64,000 nucleotides of DNA, from the NCBI RefSeq assembly GCF_001684965.1, contig NZ_MAYG01000012.1, positions 558,001 to 622,000 on the forward strand, in the 5' to 3' direction. The stretch's first letter is position 1. Each line of letters opens with the position of its first letter. The DNA comes from Chryseobacterium arthrosphaerae (lineage in GTDB: Bacteria; Bacteroidota; Bacteroidia; Flavobacteriales; Weeksellaceae). The translations under genes and the position numbers were made by a program. Below the pieces are notes generated by a model. The model ran no database searches. It saw nothing but the letters and a program-made list of their open reading frames with translations, and was not told the DNA's origin. This document shows positions 55,363-63,930 of this stretch, piece after piece.

Positions 55363-56328
55363 TTATTTTTTTGTGGAAAGAAGCTTTTGTACCTGCGCTT
55401 TTAATTCTTTGATCTCCTCAGATTGTGATTTTAATTGCTTGTTTTGCTCAATAGAATAAAGGGTCAGTTCTTCAATTTTTTCCAGAAGTTTGGCATCCAT
55501 TTCAGCTACATTAATCCCATTTTTCAATACTTCTTCAGCTGAAGGAATGTTGGGAAGATGTCCTTTACTCTCAATATGTTTTGCTACTTCTTCCAAAGAT
55601 TTCAGCTGATAATCCTTTTTAAATACATAATCAGCCCAAACATCCGCTTTTACTTCAATTTCCTTGGCGTGGATTTTTCCATCGAATTTTGCAATTCCGT
55701 TATTAAGAAACTTGATCCAGATGCCACGGGTAGCATCCTGAAATCCTATGAAGGTTTTACCATCATTGTTGTCATTGGGCTGGGCGATGATAATGTTGTG
55801 TGAACTTCCCAGGTTCCTTAAAACAGTATCACCCGGCGTACCTCCATAGCATCCGTTGCAACCTGATTTCGCAATCTGAAATGTTCCATAGGAATTGGTA
55901 ACTTCCATCATCACATCCTTAGTATCATATACTCTTAATAAAGACGCTGAATTTAAATCAGGATCACTAGAAGAGCCAATTCGAACTTTCCCGTCATTGG
56001 ATTGAAGCAAAAGCTTGCTCCAGCTTCCCCATTGAGGATCGGTTGATAATCCGTTTCTGTAAAAGATTCCTCCATCATTAAAGTTAAGCTGATGGCGTTT
56101 ATTTCCGGAATTATCAAACCAAGGGGCAATCGTTAACATTCCTGAATAATTTCCCGTCCCCGGAACTCCGACTACATCTCTGAGTTTAAATTCTGCCTTA
56201 ACCTCGTGATTATAGGCAGCGGGCAGTGCATTGATACTTCTCGTATCATGTATGGTTATTCCTGCAGCATTTTGTGCATGCATAAGACCTGAGACCACCA
56301 TTGCGGCAATCAGTAAAGTACGTTTCAT
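55363..56328 (-). CDS. Secreted tail-fibre-like protein with C-terminal coiled coil (paralog)
   Basis: 321 residues. Signal peptide MKRTLLIAAMVVSGLMHAQ. The N-terminal part (about 20-210) is a Gly/Asn-rich beta domain with ITIHDTRSINALPAAYNHE and WFDNSGNKRHQLNFNDGG, like tail-fibre or fibre-tip modules. A CNGCYGGTPGD segment with two Cys is unusual. The C-terminal 110 residues repeat the partner's plan: ADYVFKKDYQLKSLEEVAKHIE, GHLPNIPSAEE and a coiled coil (LLEKIEELTLYSIEQNKQ). First gene of the cluster, with a promoter element about 145 bases upstream. Confidence 0.82.
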   Translation of the reverse strand: MKRTLLIAAMVVSGLMHAQNAAGITIHDTRSINALPAAYNHEVKAEFKLRDVVGVPGTGNYSGMLTIAPWFDNSGNKRHQLNFNDGGIFYRNGLSTDPQWGSWSKLLLQSNDGKVRIGSSSDPDLNSASLLRVYDTKDVMMEVTNSYGTFQIAKSGCNGCYGGTPGDTVLRNLGSSHNIIIAQPNDNNDGKTFIGFQDATRGIWIKFLNNGIAKFDGKIHAKEIEVKADVWADYVFKKDYQLKSLEEVAKHIESKGHLPNIPSAEEVLKNGINVAEMDAKLLEKIEELTLYSIEQNKQLKSQSEEIKELKAQVQKLLSTKK

Positions 56329-56473
56329 ATATCTGTATATAAATTAGTTTAAGAATAATATCAAGTTGCTGAAAAAAACTTTTTTTCAATTTTTTTTTGA
56401 GAATTTATTTTGAGTCTCCGTTTGAGTAATAACAGATTGAAAATCTGCTTAGGAGTGATTATTTAATTTTTTA

Positions 56474-56481
56474 CAAAGGTA
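56474..56481 (-). promoter_or_regulatory. Putative promoter -7 element of the RHS cluster
   Basis: The minus strand reads TACCTTTG, a match to TAnnTTTG. It lies 146 bases before the first gene, giving a long leader. No clear -33 match. Confidence 0.5.
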
Positions 56482-56714
56482 CAAAAGGTGGTGCTGTTTT
56501 AGTAGAAAATCCTTTGTTTATCGGTGTTTTGAATGTATTTGTCCGGTTTTGTTTTTATGGTAGCAAATACCCTGTGAGAATGGCATTTCTTTTGAATAAT
56601 AAATAACGATCCTGTGAAAAAATTAGTTTTTGAAAAATAGATGAAATCATGAATTGTTTGATTTTTGTCATATATTTAAAACTTTGGAGATTCACTCGTT
56701 TTATAAAAAATCTT

Positions 56715-56722
56715 TACCTTTG
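56715..56722 (+). promoter_or_regulatory. Putative -7 element for the metal-efflux operon, very close to the start codon
   Basis: TACCTTTG matches TAnnTTTG and ends only 5 bases before the ATG at 56728. If used, the transcript would be leaderless or the true start codon would be farther in. Confidence 0.5.
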
Positions 56723-56727
56723 TCACA

Positions 56728-57051
56728 ATGAACCTGTTAAGATGGATACTGGCAATTTATTTCATGGCGTTATCACTAATGCCATGCGAAGACGTGTCGC
56801 ATCCGCTGGATTCAGGAAATAAAAAAATATCATTAAGTATCCGGGATTCCCATTCTACGGAAAAAGGAGATGTCTGTTCGCCGCTATGTGCATGCAGCTG
56901 TTGTCAGATGACAGTTTCGGCATTTAAGATGCATCCCTTACTGGAAATTCCTGAGCAGATTCCTGCTTATTTTTCAAAGAAAATCTTATTCCATAAGAAC
57001 GACTTTGCCTACCAGGTATACGATCCTATCTGGCAGCCTCCCAAGATTTAA
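56728..57051 (+). CDS. DUF6660-like small Cys-rich exported protein
   Basis: 107 residues. A hydrophobic start (MNLLRWILAIYFMALSLMP) acts as signal or anchor, followed by a CEDVSH segment and a dense Cys cluster, CSPLCACSCCQM (five Cys in twelve residues). It ends with AYQVYDPIWQPPKI. Such proteins occur right before CusA/CzcA-type pumps in Bacteroidetes (DUF6660, recalled from family knowledge). The Cys/His content and place suggest a periplasmic metal-binding or sensing role, unproven. Confidence 0.8.
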   Translation: MNLLRWILAIYFMALSLMPCEDVSHPLDSGNKKISLSIRDSHSTEKGDVCSPLCACSCCQMTVSAFKMHPLLEIPEQIPAYFSKKILFHKNDFAYQVYDPIWQPPKI

Positions 57052-57066
57052 TTTTTATTGACCTTA

Positions 57067-57114
57067 GAAAGCAATGCTTTCTTAACGTACTTGAAACTTT
57101 GCAATACCATTGCA
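57067..57114. promoter_or_regulatory. Two palindromes before the efflux pump gene
   Basis: GAAAGCA-A-TGCTTTC (57067-57081) and TGCAAT-ACC-ATTGCA (57100-57114) are perfect inverted repeats in the 137-base gap between the DUF6660-like gene and the pump. They could be operators of a metal regulator or small RNA hairpins. Confidence 0.4.
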
Positions 57115-57127
57115 GAGGGTTTCAGGA

Positions 57128-57135
57128 TATTTTTG
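57128..57135 (+). promoter_or_regulatory. Putative -7 element before the efflux pump gene
   Basis: TATTTTTG matches TAnnTTTG, 53 bases before the GTG start, just downstream of the two palindromes. The -33 spacing is not ideal. Confidence 0.4.
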
Positions 57136-57188
57136 CATCAGTATTTCTTGCTGTATGCATTTGTTTTCAATAAAAATTAAATAAAATC

Positions 57189-60100
57189 GTGTTAGATAAA
57201 ATCATAAGATTCAGTATCAAAAACAAAGTGATCATTGGTTTGATGACTTTGGTGCTGATTATCTGGGGGACATGGAGTGCCACCAGATTACCGATCGATG
57301 CTGTTCCGGATATTACCAATAATCAGGTGCAGATCATTACTGTATGTCCTACATTGGCAGGACAGGAAGTGGAGCAGTTAGTGACTTTTCCCATTGAACA
57401 GAGCATAGCCAATGTTCCGGATATTCAGGAAACAAGAAGTATTTCAAGATTCGGGCTCTCTGTCATTACAGTCGTTTTCAAAGAAGATGTCAATGTTTAC
57501 TTTGCAAGGCAGCTTATCAGTGAGCAGCTGAAAAATGCTGTGGAAGAAATCCCCAAAGGAGTCGGAACCCCTGAGCTTGCTCCGGTAAGTACAGGTCTTG
57601 GAGAGGTCTACCAGTATATTCTTCACCCTAAAAAAGGCAGTGAAAAGAAATATAATGCTAAAGAGCTCCGTACCATGCAGGACTGGATTGTACGCAGGCA
57701 GCTCAATGGTACACCGGGAGTAGCTGAAATTAACAGCTTCGGTGGTGAGCTGAAACAATACGAAGTTGCTATTGATCCCAACCGCTTGAAGGCAATGGGA
57801 ACCAGTATTACCGAAATATTCACAGCCCTTGAAAAGAATAATCAAAATACGGGAGGTGCCTATATTGATAAAAAGCCGAATGCTTATTTCATCCGTGGAA
57901 TCGGGCTGGTAACTTCATTGGAAGATATCAGGAATATTGCTGTTAAAAATGAAACGGGAAGTGTTCCGATTTTTATCAAGGATGTGGCAGATGTCCGTTT
58001 GGGAAGCGCTGTGCGTTACGGAGCACTGACCTATGACGGAAAAGTGGATGCTGTGGGAGGTGTAGTCATGATGTTAAAAGGAGCAAACAGTAATGAAGTT
58101 GTGAATAATATCAAGGCTAAAATTCCAACCATTCAGAAATCGCTTCCGGATGATGTGGTAATAGAGCCATTCTTAGACAGGACGGACCTGGTAGACAGAG
58201 CCATCAGTACCGTTGAGAAAAACCTCATTGAAGGAGCTCTGATCGTTATTTTCGTGCTGGTTATTTTCCTTGGAAACTTAAGAGCAGGGCTTATTGTAGC
58301 TTCAGCAATTCCGCTTTCCTTACTTTTTGCCTTGGGAATGATGAATGTTTTTGGAGTCAGCGCCAATCTGATGAGTCTGGGAGCTATAGATTTCGGATTG
58401 ATCGTGGATGGAGCCGTTATTATAGTAGAGGCAACCCTGCATCATCTGGGCATAAGGAAATCAACACGGGCATTGACCCAGTCTGAGATGGATGAAGAAG
58501 TTTTCCTTTCAGCATCCAAGATCAGAAGCAGTGCTGCTTTTGGTGAAATTATCATCCTTATCGTATATATTCCGATTCTTACATTGGCCGGAGTAGAAGG
58601 TAAAATGTTTACCCCTATGGCTAAAACAGTAGGATTCGCCATCTTAGGAGCTTTGATCTTATCACTGACCTATATTCCCATGATGAGTGCTTTGTTTTTG
58701 TCTAAAAAAATATCACATAAAGAAACCTTTTCAGATAAAATGATGAACCGCCTTCAGAAGGTTTATCAGCCATTATTACAGAAAGCTATCAAAATAAAAT
58801 ATGTCATCGTTTCCGCAACAGCTGTGGTTTTCCTTATTTCTGCCTTTATCTTTAAAAATATGGGGGGAGAATTTATTCCGCAGCTGCAGGAAGGAGATTT
58901 TGCATTCCATTGTATTCTGCCACAGGGAAGTTCGCTGAGTCAGAGTATAGAAACCTCCATGCAGGCTTCAAGAATTATCAAGCAGTTTGATGAGGTAAAA
59001 ATGGTGGTGGGGAAAACCGGATCCGCTGAGGTTCCTACAGACCCGATGCCTCCGGAAGCTACTGATATGATCATTGTACTAAAACCTCAGAGTGAATGGA
59101 AAACCAAAAAATCCTATGATCAGCTGGCCGATGAGATCAGTGAAAAACTGGAAAATATTCCAGGGGTATTCTTTGAAAAGAACCAGCCTATTCAGATGCG
59201 CTTCAACGAGCTGATGACTGGGATCAGGCAGGATGTTGCAGTAAAAATATTCGGGGAAAACCTGGATTCTCTGGTAGTGTATGCCGATAAAGTAGGAAAG
59301 GTGATCCAGACCGTTGATGGCGCTACGGCCCCACAGATCGAGAGAGTAAGTGGTCTTCCGCAGATCAATGTACAATATGACAGGACGAGAATTGCGAATT
59401 ATGGGTTAAATATTGAAGATGTCAATAATGCGGTAAGTACTGCTTTTGCAGGAAAAGCTGCCGGCCAGGTCTTTGAAAATGAAAGACGTTTTGACCTTGT
59501 TGTACGTCTTGACAGTCTTCACAGGACCGATATTTCAGATGTTAATAACTTAATGATCACCTCTGCTACGGGAGCACAGATCCCTCTGTCTCAGGTGGCG
59601 AATGTCAGCTATAAATTAGGACCTGCGCAGATCAGCCGTGAGCAGGGAAAACGTAGAATTGTAATAGGATTCAATGTGAAAGACCGTGATGTGGAAAGTG
59701 TGGTGAAAGACATTCAGGCAAAACTGGAAAAAGTGAAGCTGCCATCCGGATATTATTTTACTTACGGTGGACAGTTTGAAAACCTTCAGGAAGCCAGCAA
59801 ACGTCTGATGATTGCTGTTCCCGTATCATTGCTTTTGATCTTTATGTTACTGTATTTTACCTTCCACTCTTTCAAACAGGCAGCCCTTATCTTTACGGCA
59901 ATTCCTATGAGTGCTATCGGAGGTGTATTTGCACTTCTCGTCAGAGATATGCCATTCAGTATCAGTGCCGGAATCGGATTTATTGCCCTTTTCGGGGTAG
60001 CTGTACTCAACGGAATCGTTCTGATAGGGACTTTCAACCAATTGGAAAAAGAAGGTGAAACGGATATTATGAAAAGAGTATTGGAAGGAACGAAAACCAG

Positions 60101-61550
60101 ACTGAGACCGGTTCTGATGACCGCAACTGTAGCATCATTAGGATTTTTACCAATGGCGATTTCCACCGGGGCGGGGGCAGAAGTACAGAAGCCTCTGGCA
60201 ACAGTAGTGATCGGAGGTCTTATAACAGCTACATTCCTTACCCTGTTCGTCCTGCCGATGCTGTATATTATTTTTAACACAAAGATTTTGAAAAGAAAAA
60301 ATAACAAACCAGGAACATTTACCATTGTTCTTATTGCAGGATTGATGATGCTGGGGCAGACTTTTAAAGCCCAGTCCAGACCCATATCTGTCGAACAGGC
60401 GGTGGAAATGGCAATGAATAATAATTTAACCTTACAATCGAAAGATCTAAGCATTAAATCTGCCGAAGCATTAAGGCCAACCTCCAAAGAACTTCCCAAA
60501 CTAAGTGTTGAAGCTCAGCTTGGGCAGTACAACAGTCCGAAATTTGACCAGTCGTTTGCCATATCCCAAAGCATTCCTTTTCCAACATTATTCAAGGCAA
60601 GAAAGGAACTCATCAATGAAAATATCAAAAGCAGGCAGATTGACAGAGAGGTCACAGCCAATGAGCTTGTAAAACAGGTCCGTACCTACTATTATCAGAT
60701 TGAATACCTGCAGTATAACAAAGCACAGCTGACGAGCCTGGATGGCTTCTATGAGGAGTTTATCAGAATTGCCACCGTAAGATTTAAAGCAGGGGATATC
60801 AAAAAGATTGAGATCAGTACAGCAGAAACCCAGAAAGGAGAAATAGATCTTCTCCTGAGACAGAATGAGGTCTACCTGAACAATGCCTATAAAAATTTAA
60901 AAACACTTTTAAACACCTCTGAAGATCTTGAAGTACCATTCAATAAAGAGTATGAGCCTTTGAAAGCAGAAAATGTCCTGGACAGCAGTGTCGTTGCCAA
61001 TAATCCTTCCGTAAAGGCCTTCTATCAGGAAATGGAAATTGCAGAGAAGAATAAGAAAGTGGAAAAATCAATGGGATTGCCGGACTTCAGTTTAGGCTAT
61101 ACCAACCAGTCACTGATCGGTTTTCATACCATCAACGGGCAGGAAAATTATTATAACTCCGGAAAACGTTTTCAGTCGGCAACAGTCGGCGTGGCTATTC
61201 CGCTTACATTTGGGGCAACAAAGGCAAGGATCCAGGCGCTGGAATATGAAAAGCAGGTTGCAGAAACCAATGCAAGAATGCAGCAGAAGCAGCTTACCGC
61301 ACAGCTGGAAAATACGTTCAGCCAATACCGGCAGGATATACAGCAGTATGAGTATTATACCACTCAGGCACTGCCGAATGCAGAAAAAATTGTAAAGGCA
61401 GCTCAGTTAGGCTATAAAACAGGGGAAATTTCCTATGTAGAATATCTTTTTGCATTACAGACTGCCACAAGCATTCAGTTAAAATATCTGGAATCAATCC
61501 AACAGGTCAACCAATCTGTGGTGACTATCAATTCAATCATTAATAAATAA
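57189..61550 (+). CDS. CusA/CzcA-family RND heavy-metal efflux pump fused to a TolC-like outer membrane factor
   Basis: 1453 residues from a GTG start. Residues 1 to ~1035 form a heavy-metal RND pump: DAVPDITNNQVQI near the start, GAIDFGLIVDGAVIIVE in TM4 (proton relay), and the second half with GIGFIALFGVAVLNGIVL. After the last TM helix a second signal-like stretch (TFTIVLIAGLMMLGQTFKAQ, ending at ~1062) leads into a TolC-type outer-membrane factor (1063-1453) with two OEP halves. The Met triad of E. coli CusA (M573, M623, M672) is replaced by H574, A624 and E674, which favours divalent metals such as Zn, Co or Ni over Cu/Ag. Adaptor gene follows. Confidence 0.93.
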   Translation: MLDKIIRFSIKNKVIIGLMTLVLIIWGTWSATRLPIDAVPDITNNQVQIITVCPTLAGQEVEQLVTFPIEQSIANVPDIQETRSISRFGLSVITVVFKEDVNVYFARQLISEQLKNAVEEIPKGVGTPELAPVSTGLGEVYQYILHPKKGSEKKYNAKELRTMQDWIVRRQLNGTPGVAEINSFGGELKQYEVAIDPNRLKAMGTSITEIFTALEKNNQNTGGAYIDKKPNAYFIRGIGLVTSLEDIRNIAVKNETGSVPIFIKDVADVRLGSAVRYGALTYDGKVDAVGGVVMMLKGANSNEVVNNIKAKIPTIQKSLPDDVVIEPFLDRTDLVDRAISTVEKNLIEGALIVIFVLVIFLGNLRAGLIVASAIPLSLLFALGMMNVFGVSANLMSLGAIDFGLIVDGAVIIVEATLHHLGIRKSTRALTQSEMDEEVFLSASKIRSSAAFGEIIILIVYIPILTLAGVEGKMFTPMAKTVGFAILGALILSLTYIPMMSALFLSKKISHKETFSDKMMNRLQKVYQPLLQKAIKIKYVIVSATAVVFLISAFIFKNMGGEFIPQLQEGDFAFHCILPQGSSLSQSIETSMQASRIIKQFDEVKMVVGKTGSAEVPTDPMPPEATDMIIVLKPQSEWKTKKSYDQLADEISEKLENIPGVFFEKNQPIQMRFNELMTGIRQDVAVKIFGENLDSLVVYADKVGKVIQTVDGATAPQIERVSGLPQINVQYDRTRIANYGLNIEDVNNAVSTAFAGKAAGQVFENERRFDLVVRLDSLHRTDISDVNNLMITSATGAQIPLSQVANVSYKLGPAQISREQGKRRIVIGFNVKDRDVESVVKDIQAKLEKVKLPSGYYFTYGGQFENLQEASKRLMIAVPVSLLLIFMLLYFTFHSFKQAALIFTAIPMSAIGGVFALLVRDMPFSISAGIGFIALFGVAVLNGIVLIGTFNQLEKEGETDIMKRVLEGTKTRLRPVLMTATVASLGFLPMAISTGAGAEVQKPLATVVIGGLITATFLTLFVLPMLYIIFNTKILKRKNNKPGTFTIVLIAGLMMLGQTFKAQSRPISVEQAVEMAMNNNLTLQSKDLSIKSAEALRPTSKELPKLSVEAQLGQYNSPKFDQSFAISQSIPFPTLFKARKELINENIKSRQIDREVTANELVKQVRTYYYQIEYLQYNKAQLTSLDGFYEEFIRIATVRFKAGDIKKIEISTAETQKGEIDLLLRQNEVYLNNAYKNLKTLLNTSEDLEVPFNKEYEPLKAENVLDSSVVANNPSVKAFYQEMEIAEKNKKVEKSMGLPDFSLGYTNQSLIGFHTINGQENYYNSGKRFQSATVGVAIPLTFGATKARIQALEYEKQVAETNARMQQKQLTAQLENTFSQYRQDIQQYEYYTTQALPNAEKIVKAAQLGYKTGEISYVEYLFALQTATSIQLKYLESIQQVNQSVVTINSIINK

Positions 61551-61623
61551 TATGAGATCAATGTCAACAGAAAACACAGGAAAAAAGAGAAAAGATGGTC
61601 TTATAAAAAATAAATATTCGAAT

Positions 61624-62853
61624 ATGAAACTCAAATATAATATCATACCCCTGATGCTCATGGCTCTGCTGGTCATAAGCTGTGGAAAAAAAGAAGCTGC
61701 GGCAGAAAAGGCCCCTGAAAAAACAGAGCAGAAAGAACAGGCTCATGAAGAAGGTCCTGAAACCATTGCCTCACTGACGGAAGAACAGATGAAGTCGGTA
61801 GGAGTTGCTTTGGGGAAGGTAGAGATGAAAGAATTGACCTCAACAATCAAAGCCAACGGATTGCTGAGCGTTCCCAACAGTAATAAAGCCACCATTACTT
61901 CCCTGTACGGCGGGATCATAAAAACCATTAATATCCAGGTGGGAAGCATTGTAAAAAAAGGGCAGGTCATCGCAACAATTGCCAATCCGGAATATATTCA
62001 GCTTCAGGAAGATTATCTGACGACCAACAGCAGGATTACCTATGCAGAACAGGAATACAGAAGACAGAGAGAACTTTTTGATAACGATGCCGGAGCAAAG
62101 AAAAATCTTCAGAGTGCAGATGCAGAACTGAAAACATTAAGAACCAAAAGAGCATCTCTCCTGAAGCAGCTTCAGATGATGGGAATAAGCCCCGGAAAAG
62201 TCAGTAACGGAAATATGAAATCAGGATTGGTGATCACTTCGCCGATCAGTGGGACCATCAGTAGTATTACAGCGCAGATAGGAAGTTATGTGGATATTTC
62301 TTCACCCGTCGCTACGGTCATAGATAACGGTTCCATTCACCTGGATCTTCAGGTATTTGAAAAAGACCTTCCCAAAATGAAAGTAGGGCAGATTGTTCAT
62401 TTTAAACTGACGAATAACCCCGAAACAGAATACGATGCCAAAATTTACAGCATAGGCTCTTCTTTTGAAAATGAAAGCAAGACCATCTCTATGCACTGTG
62501 AAGTGATAGGAAATAAGTCCGGACTGATCGACGGAATGAATATCACAGGTATCGTAAGCCTTGATAAAAGCACCACACCCGCTGTACCTACCGAGGCCAT
62601 TGTGGAAGCAGACGGTAAATATTATGTTTTTATTCAGACAGATAAAAAAGCAGAGGAAGAACATGACGAAAAAGGAAAGCCACATCCGAAAACCTTAAAC
62701 TTCGAGAAAATTGAAGTGGTAAAAGGAACTTCAGATATGGGATATACAGCGATCACACCCGTAGGTAACATTCCGGATAATGCTGAAATTGTGGTGAAAG
62801 GAGCCTTTTTTGTGAATGCCAAATTGGTGAATTCCGGGGAGCATGAACATTAA
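61624..62853 (+). CDS. Efflux RND periplasmic adaptor (CusB/HlyD-like lipoprotein)
   Basis: 409 residues from the ATG at 61624, chosen because it gives a perfect lipoprotein signal (MLMALLVISC, Cys20); an ATG at 61552 would add 24 charged residues in front. The mature part has a barrel-sandwich segment (ATITSLYGGIIKTINIQVGSIV, with VKKGQVIATI), a coiled-coil hairpin (~120-185) and beta-barrel domains (LDLQVFEKDLPKMKVGQI). His-rich acidic pieces (EEHDEKGKPH, GEHEH at the very end) may bind metal. It joins the pump to the outer-membrane factor. Confidence 0.92.
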   Translation: MKLKYNIIPLMLMALLVISCGKKEAAAEKAPEKTEQKEQAHEEGPETIASLTEEQMKSVGVALGKVEMKELTSTIKANGLLSVPNSNKATITSLYGGIIKTINIQVGSIVKKGQVIATIANPEYIQLQEDYLTTNSRITYAEQEYRRQRELFDNDAGAKKNLQSADAELKTLRTKRASLLKQLQMMGISPGKVSNGNMKSGLVITSPISGTISSITAQIGSYVDISSPVATVIDNGSIHLDLQVFEKDLPKMKVGQIVHFKLTNNPETEYDAKIYSIGSSFENESKTISMHCEVIGNKSGLIDGMNITGIVSLDKSTTPAVPTEAIVEADGKYYVFIQTDKKAEEEHDEKGKPHPKTLNFEKIEVVKGTSDMGYTAITPVGNIPDNAEIVVKGAFFVNAKLVNSGEHEH

Positions 62854-63030
62854 TGAATCCGCTCAATGTCGATTTTTATGCGTAAATTAGAACTGTTTAC
62901 GGACTTATTATAAAAACCGGCCGGAAGAAAGTAAAGATGATCTTACGAAACATCTGAACCTTTTATCTGATAAGAGACTAAGATGGTTTTAAAAAATAAT
63001 GTTTTTATAATATTTAATACATGACCTTTT

Positions 63031-63912
63031 ATGCTATTAAACAAAAAAATATCAGTCTGGTATTTCATCCGTGAAATAAAATCCCAAATTCTGTTCATTG
63101 GAATATTTGCTGTGGTCATTGGCCTTTTGGATATGCTGCCATGGTTTCGGAAAATATCCCTTCCCCTGAATATTCCGGCACTTTTAGGAACGGCAGTATC
63201 GCTGTTGCTGGCTTTCCGTACTTCCCAATCCTACGAAAGATGGTGGGAAGCAAGAACGGTGTGGGGAGCTATTGTCAATGATTCCAGAACCTTTGTAAGG
63301 CTTATTATACAGTTTATGCCTGCAGGAGATGAAAAAACGGTAAAAGATTTTGCAGAAAGACAGATCATCTGGACCTATGCCCTTGGCGAATCGCTCAGAA
63401 AACTGCCATTTTCAGAAAAGGTACAGCAGTATATCGTACAGCATCAGATCAAGGCTGTAAATATTCCGAATGCACTCCTGGATGCACATTCCAGACAGTT
63501 GAAAGATATTGCGGTTTCCCAGGGACTGACCGACTTTCAGCAAATGCAGCTGAATGACATCATTACCAGACTTTGTGACAGCATGGGAAAATGCGAAAGG
63601 CTGAAGAATACGGTATTTCCAAGATCTTACAGTGTATTGGTACATATCCTGATCTATGTGTTTGCTGTTATCCTGCCTTTTGGGCTTGACGATTCACAGC
63701 TGGCCGTTGAGATCCTGGTCACATTCCTGATCCCGATTGTATTCATTGCAATAGAGAAAACGTCAATCATTATGCAGGACCCGTTTGAAAACAGACCCGT
63801 GGATACTCCGGTGACCTCTTTGGCACAAACCATTGAAATCAATATCCGCCAGATGATTGGAGAACAGAATGTTCCTTTAAAAAAAGAAAATACATCTTAC
63901 TATGAAATGTAA
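63031..63912 (+). CDS. Bestrophin-family channel protein
   Basis: 293 residues. Several hydrophobic segments (ILFIGIFAVVIGLLDML, ALLGTAVSLLLAFRTSQSY, SVLVHILIYVFAVILPFGL, EILVTFLIPIVFIAI) frame the family marks LAFRTSQSYERWWEARTVWG and IMQDPFENRPVDTPV, as in bacterial bestrophin (UPF0187) proteins. These form pentameric ion channels in the membrane. It lies 178 bases after the adaptor gene and 18 bases before the next gene; a link to metal efflux is not shown. Confidence 0.92.
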   Translation: MLLNKKISVWYFIREIKSQILFIGIFAVVIGLLDMLPWFRKISLPLNIPALLGTAVSLLLAFRTSQSYERWWEARTVWGAIVNDSRTFVRLIIQFMPAGDEKTVKDFAERQIIWTYALGESLRKLPFSEKVQQYIVQHQIKAVNIPNALLDAHSRQLKDIAVSQGLTDFQQMQLNDIITRLCDSMGKCERLKNTVFPRSYSVLVHILIYVFAVILPFGLDDSQLAVEILVTFLIPIVFIAIEKTSIIMQDPFENRPVDTPVTSLAQTIEINIRQMIGEQNVPLKKENTSYYEM

Positions 63913-63930
63913 TTAAACCATAAAAATAAT

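Larger units (their letters stand above)
56329..56727. other. Intergenic region between the RHS cluster and the metal-efflux operon
   Basis: About 400 AT-rich bases without a gene. It holds one promoter element for each of the divergent units (56474-56481 minus, 56715-56722 plus). A short inverted repeat CAGATT/AATCTG near 56430 would fold in the minus-strand leader. Nothing else was recognised. Confidence 0.6.

Noticed and set aside
59786..60499. A 237-codon open frame on the minus strand inside the efflux pump gene
   Set aside because: It is antisense to a well-conserved RND sequence, has no promoter or recognisable domain, and fits chance open frames opposite membrane proteins.
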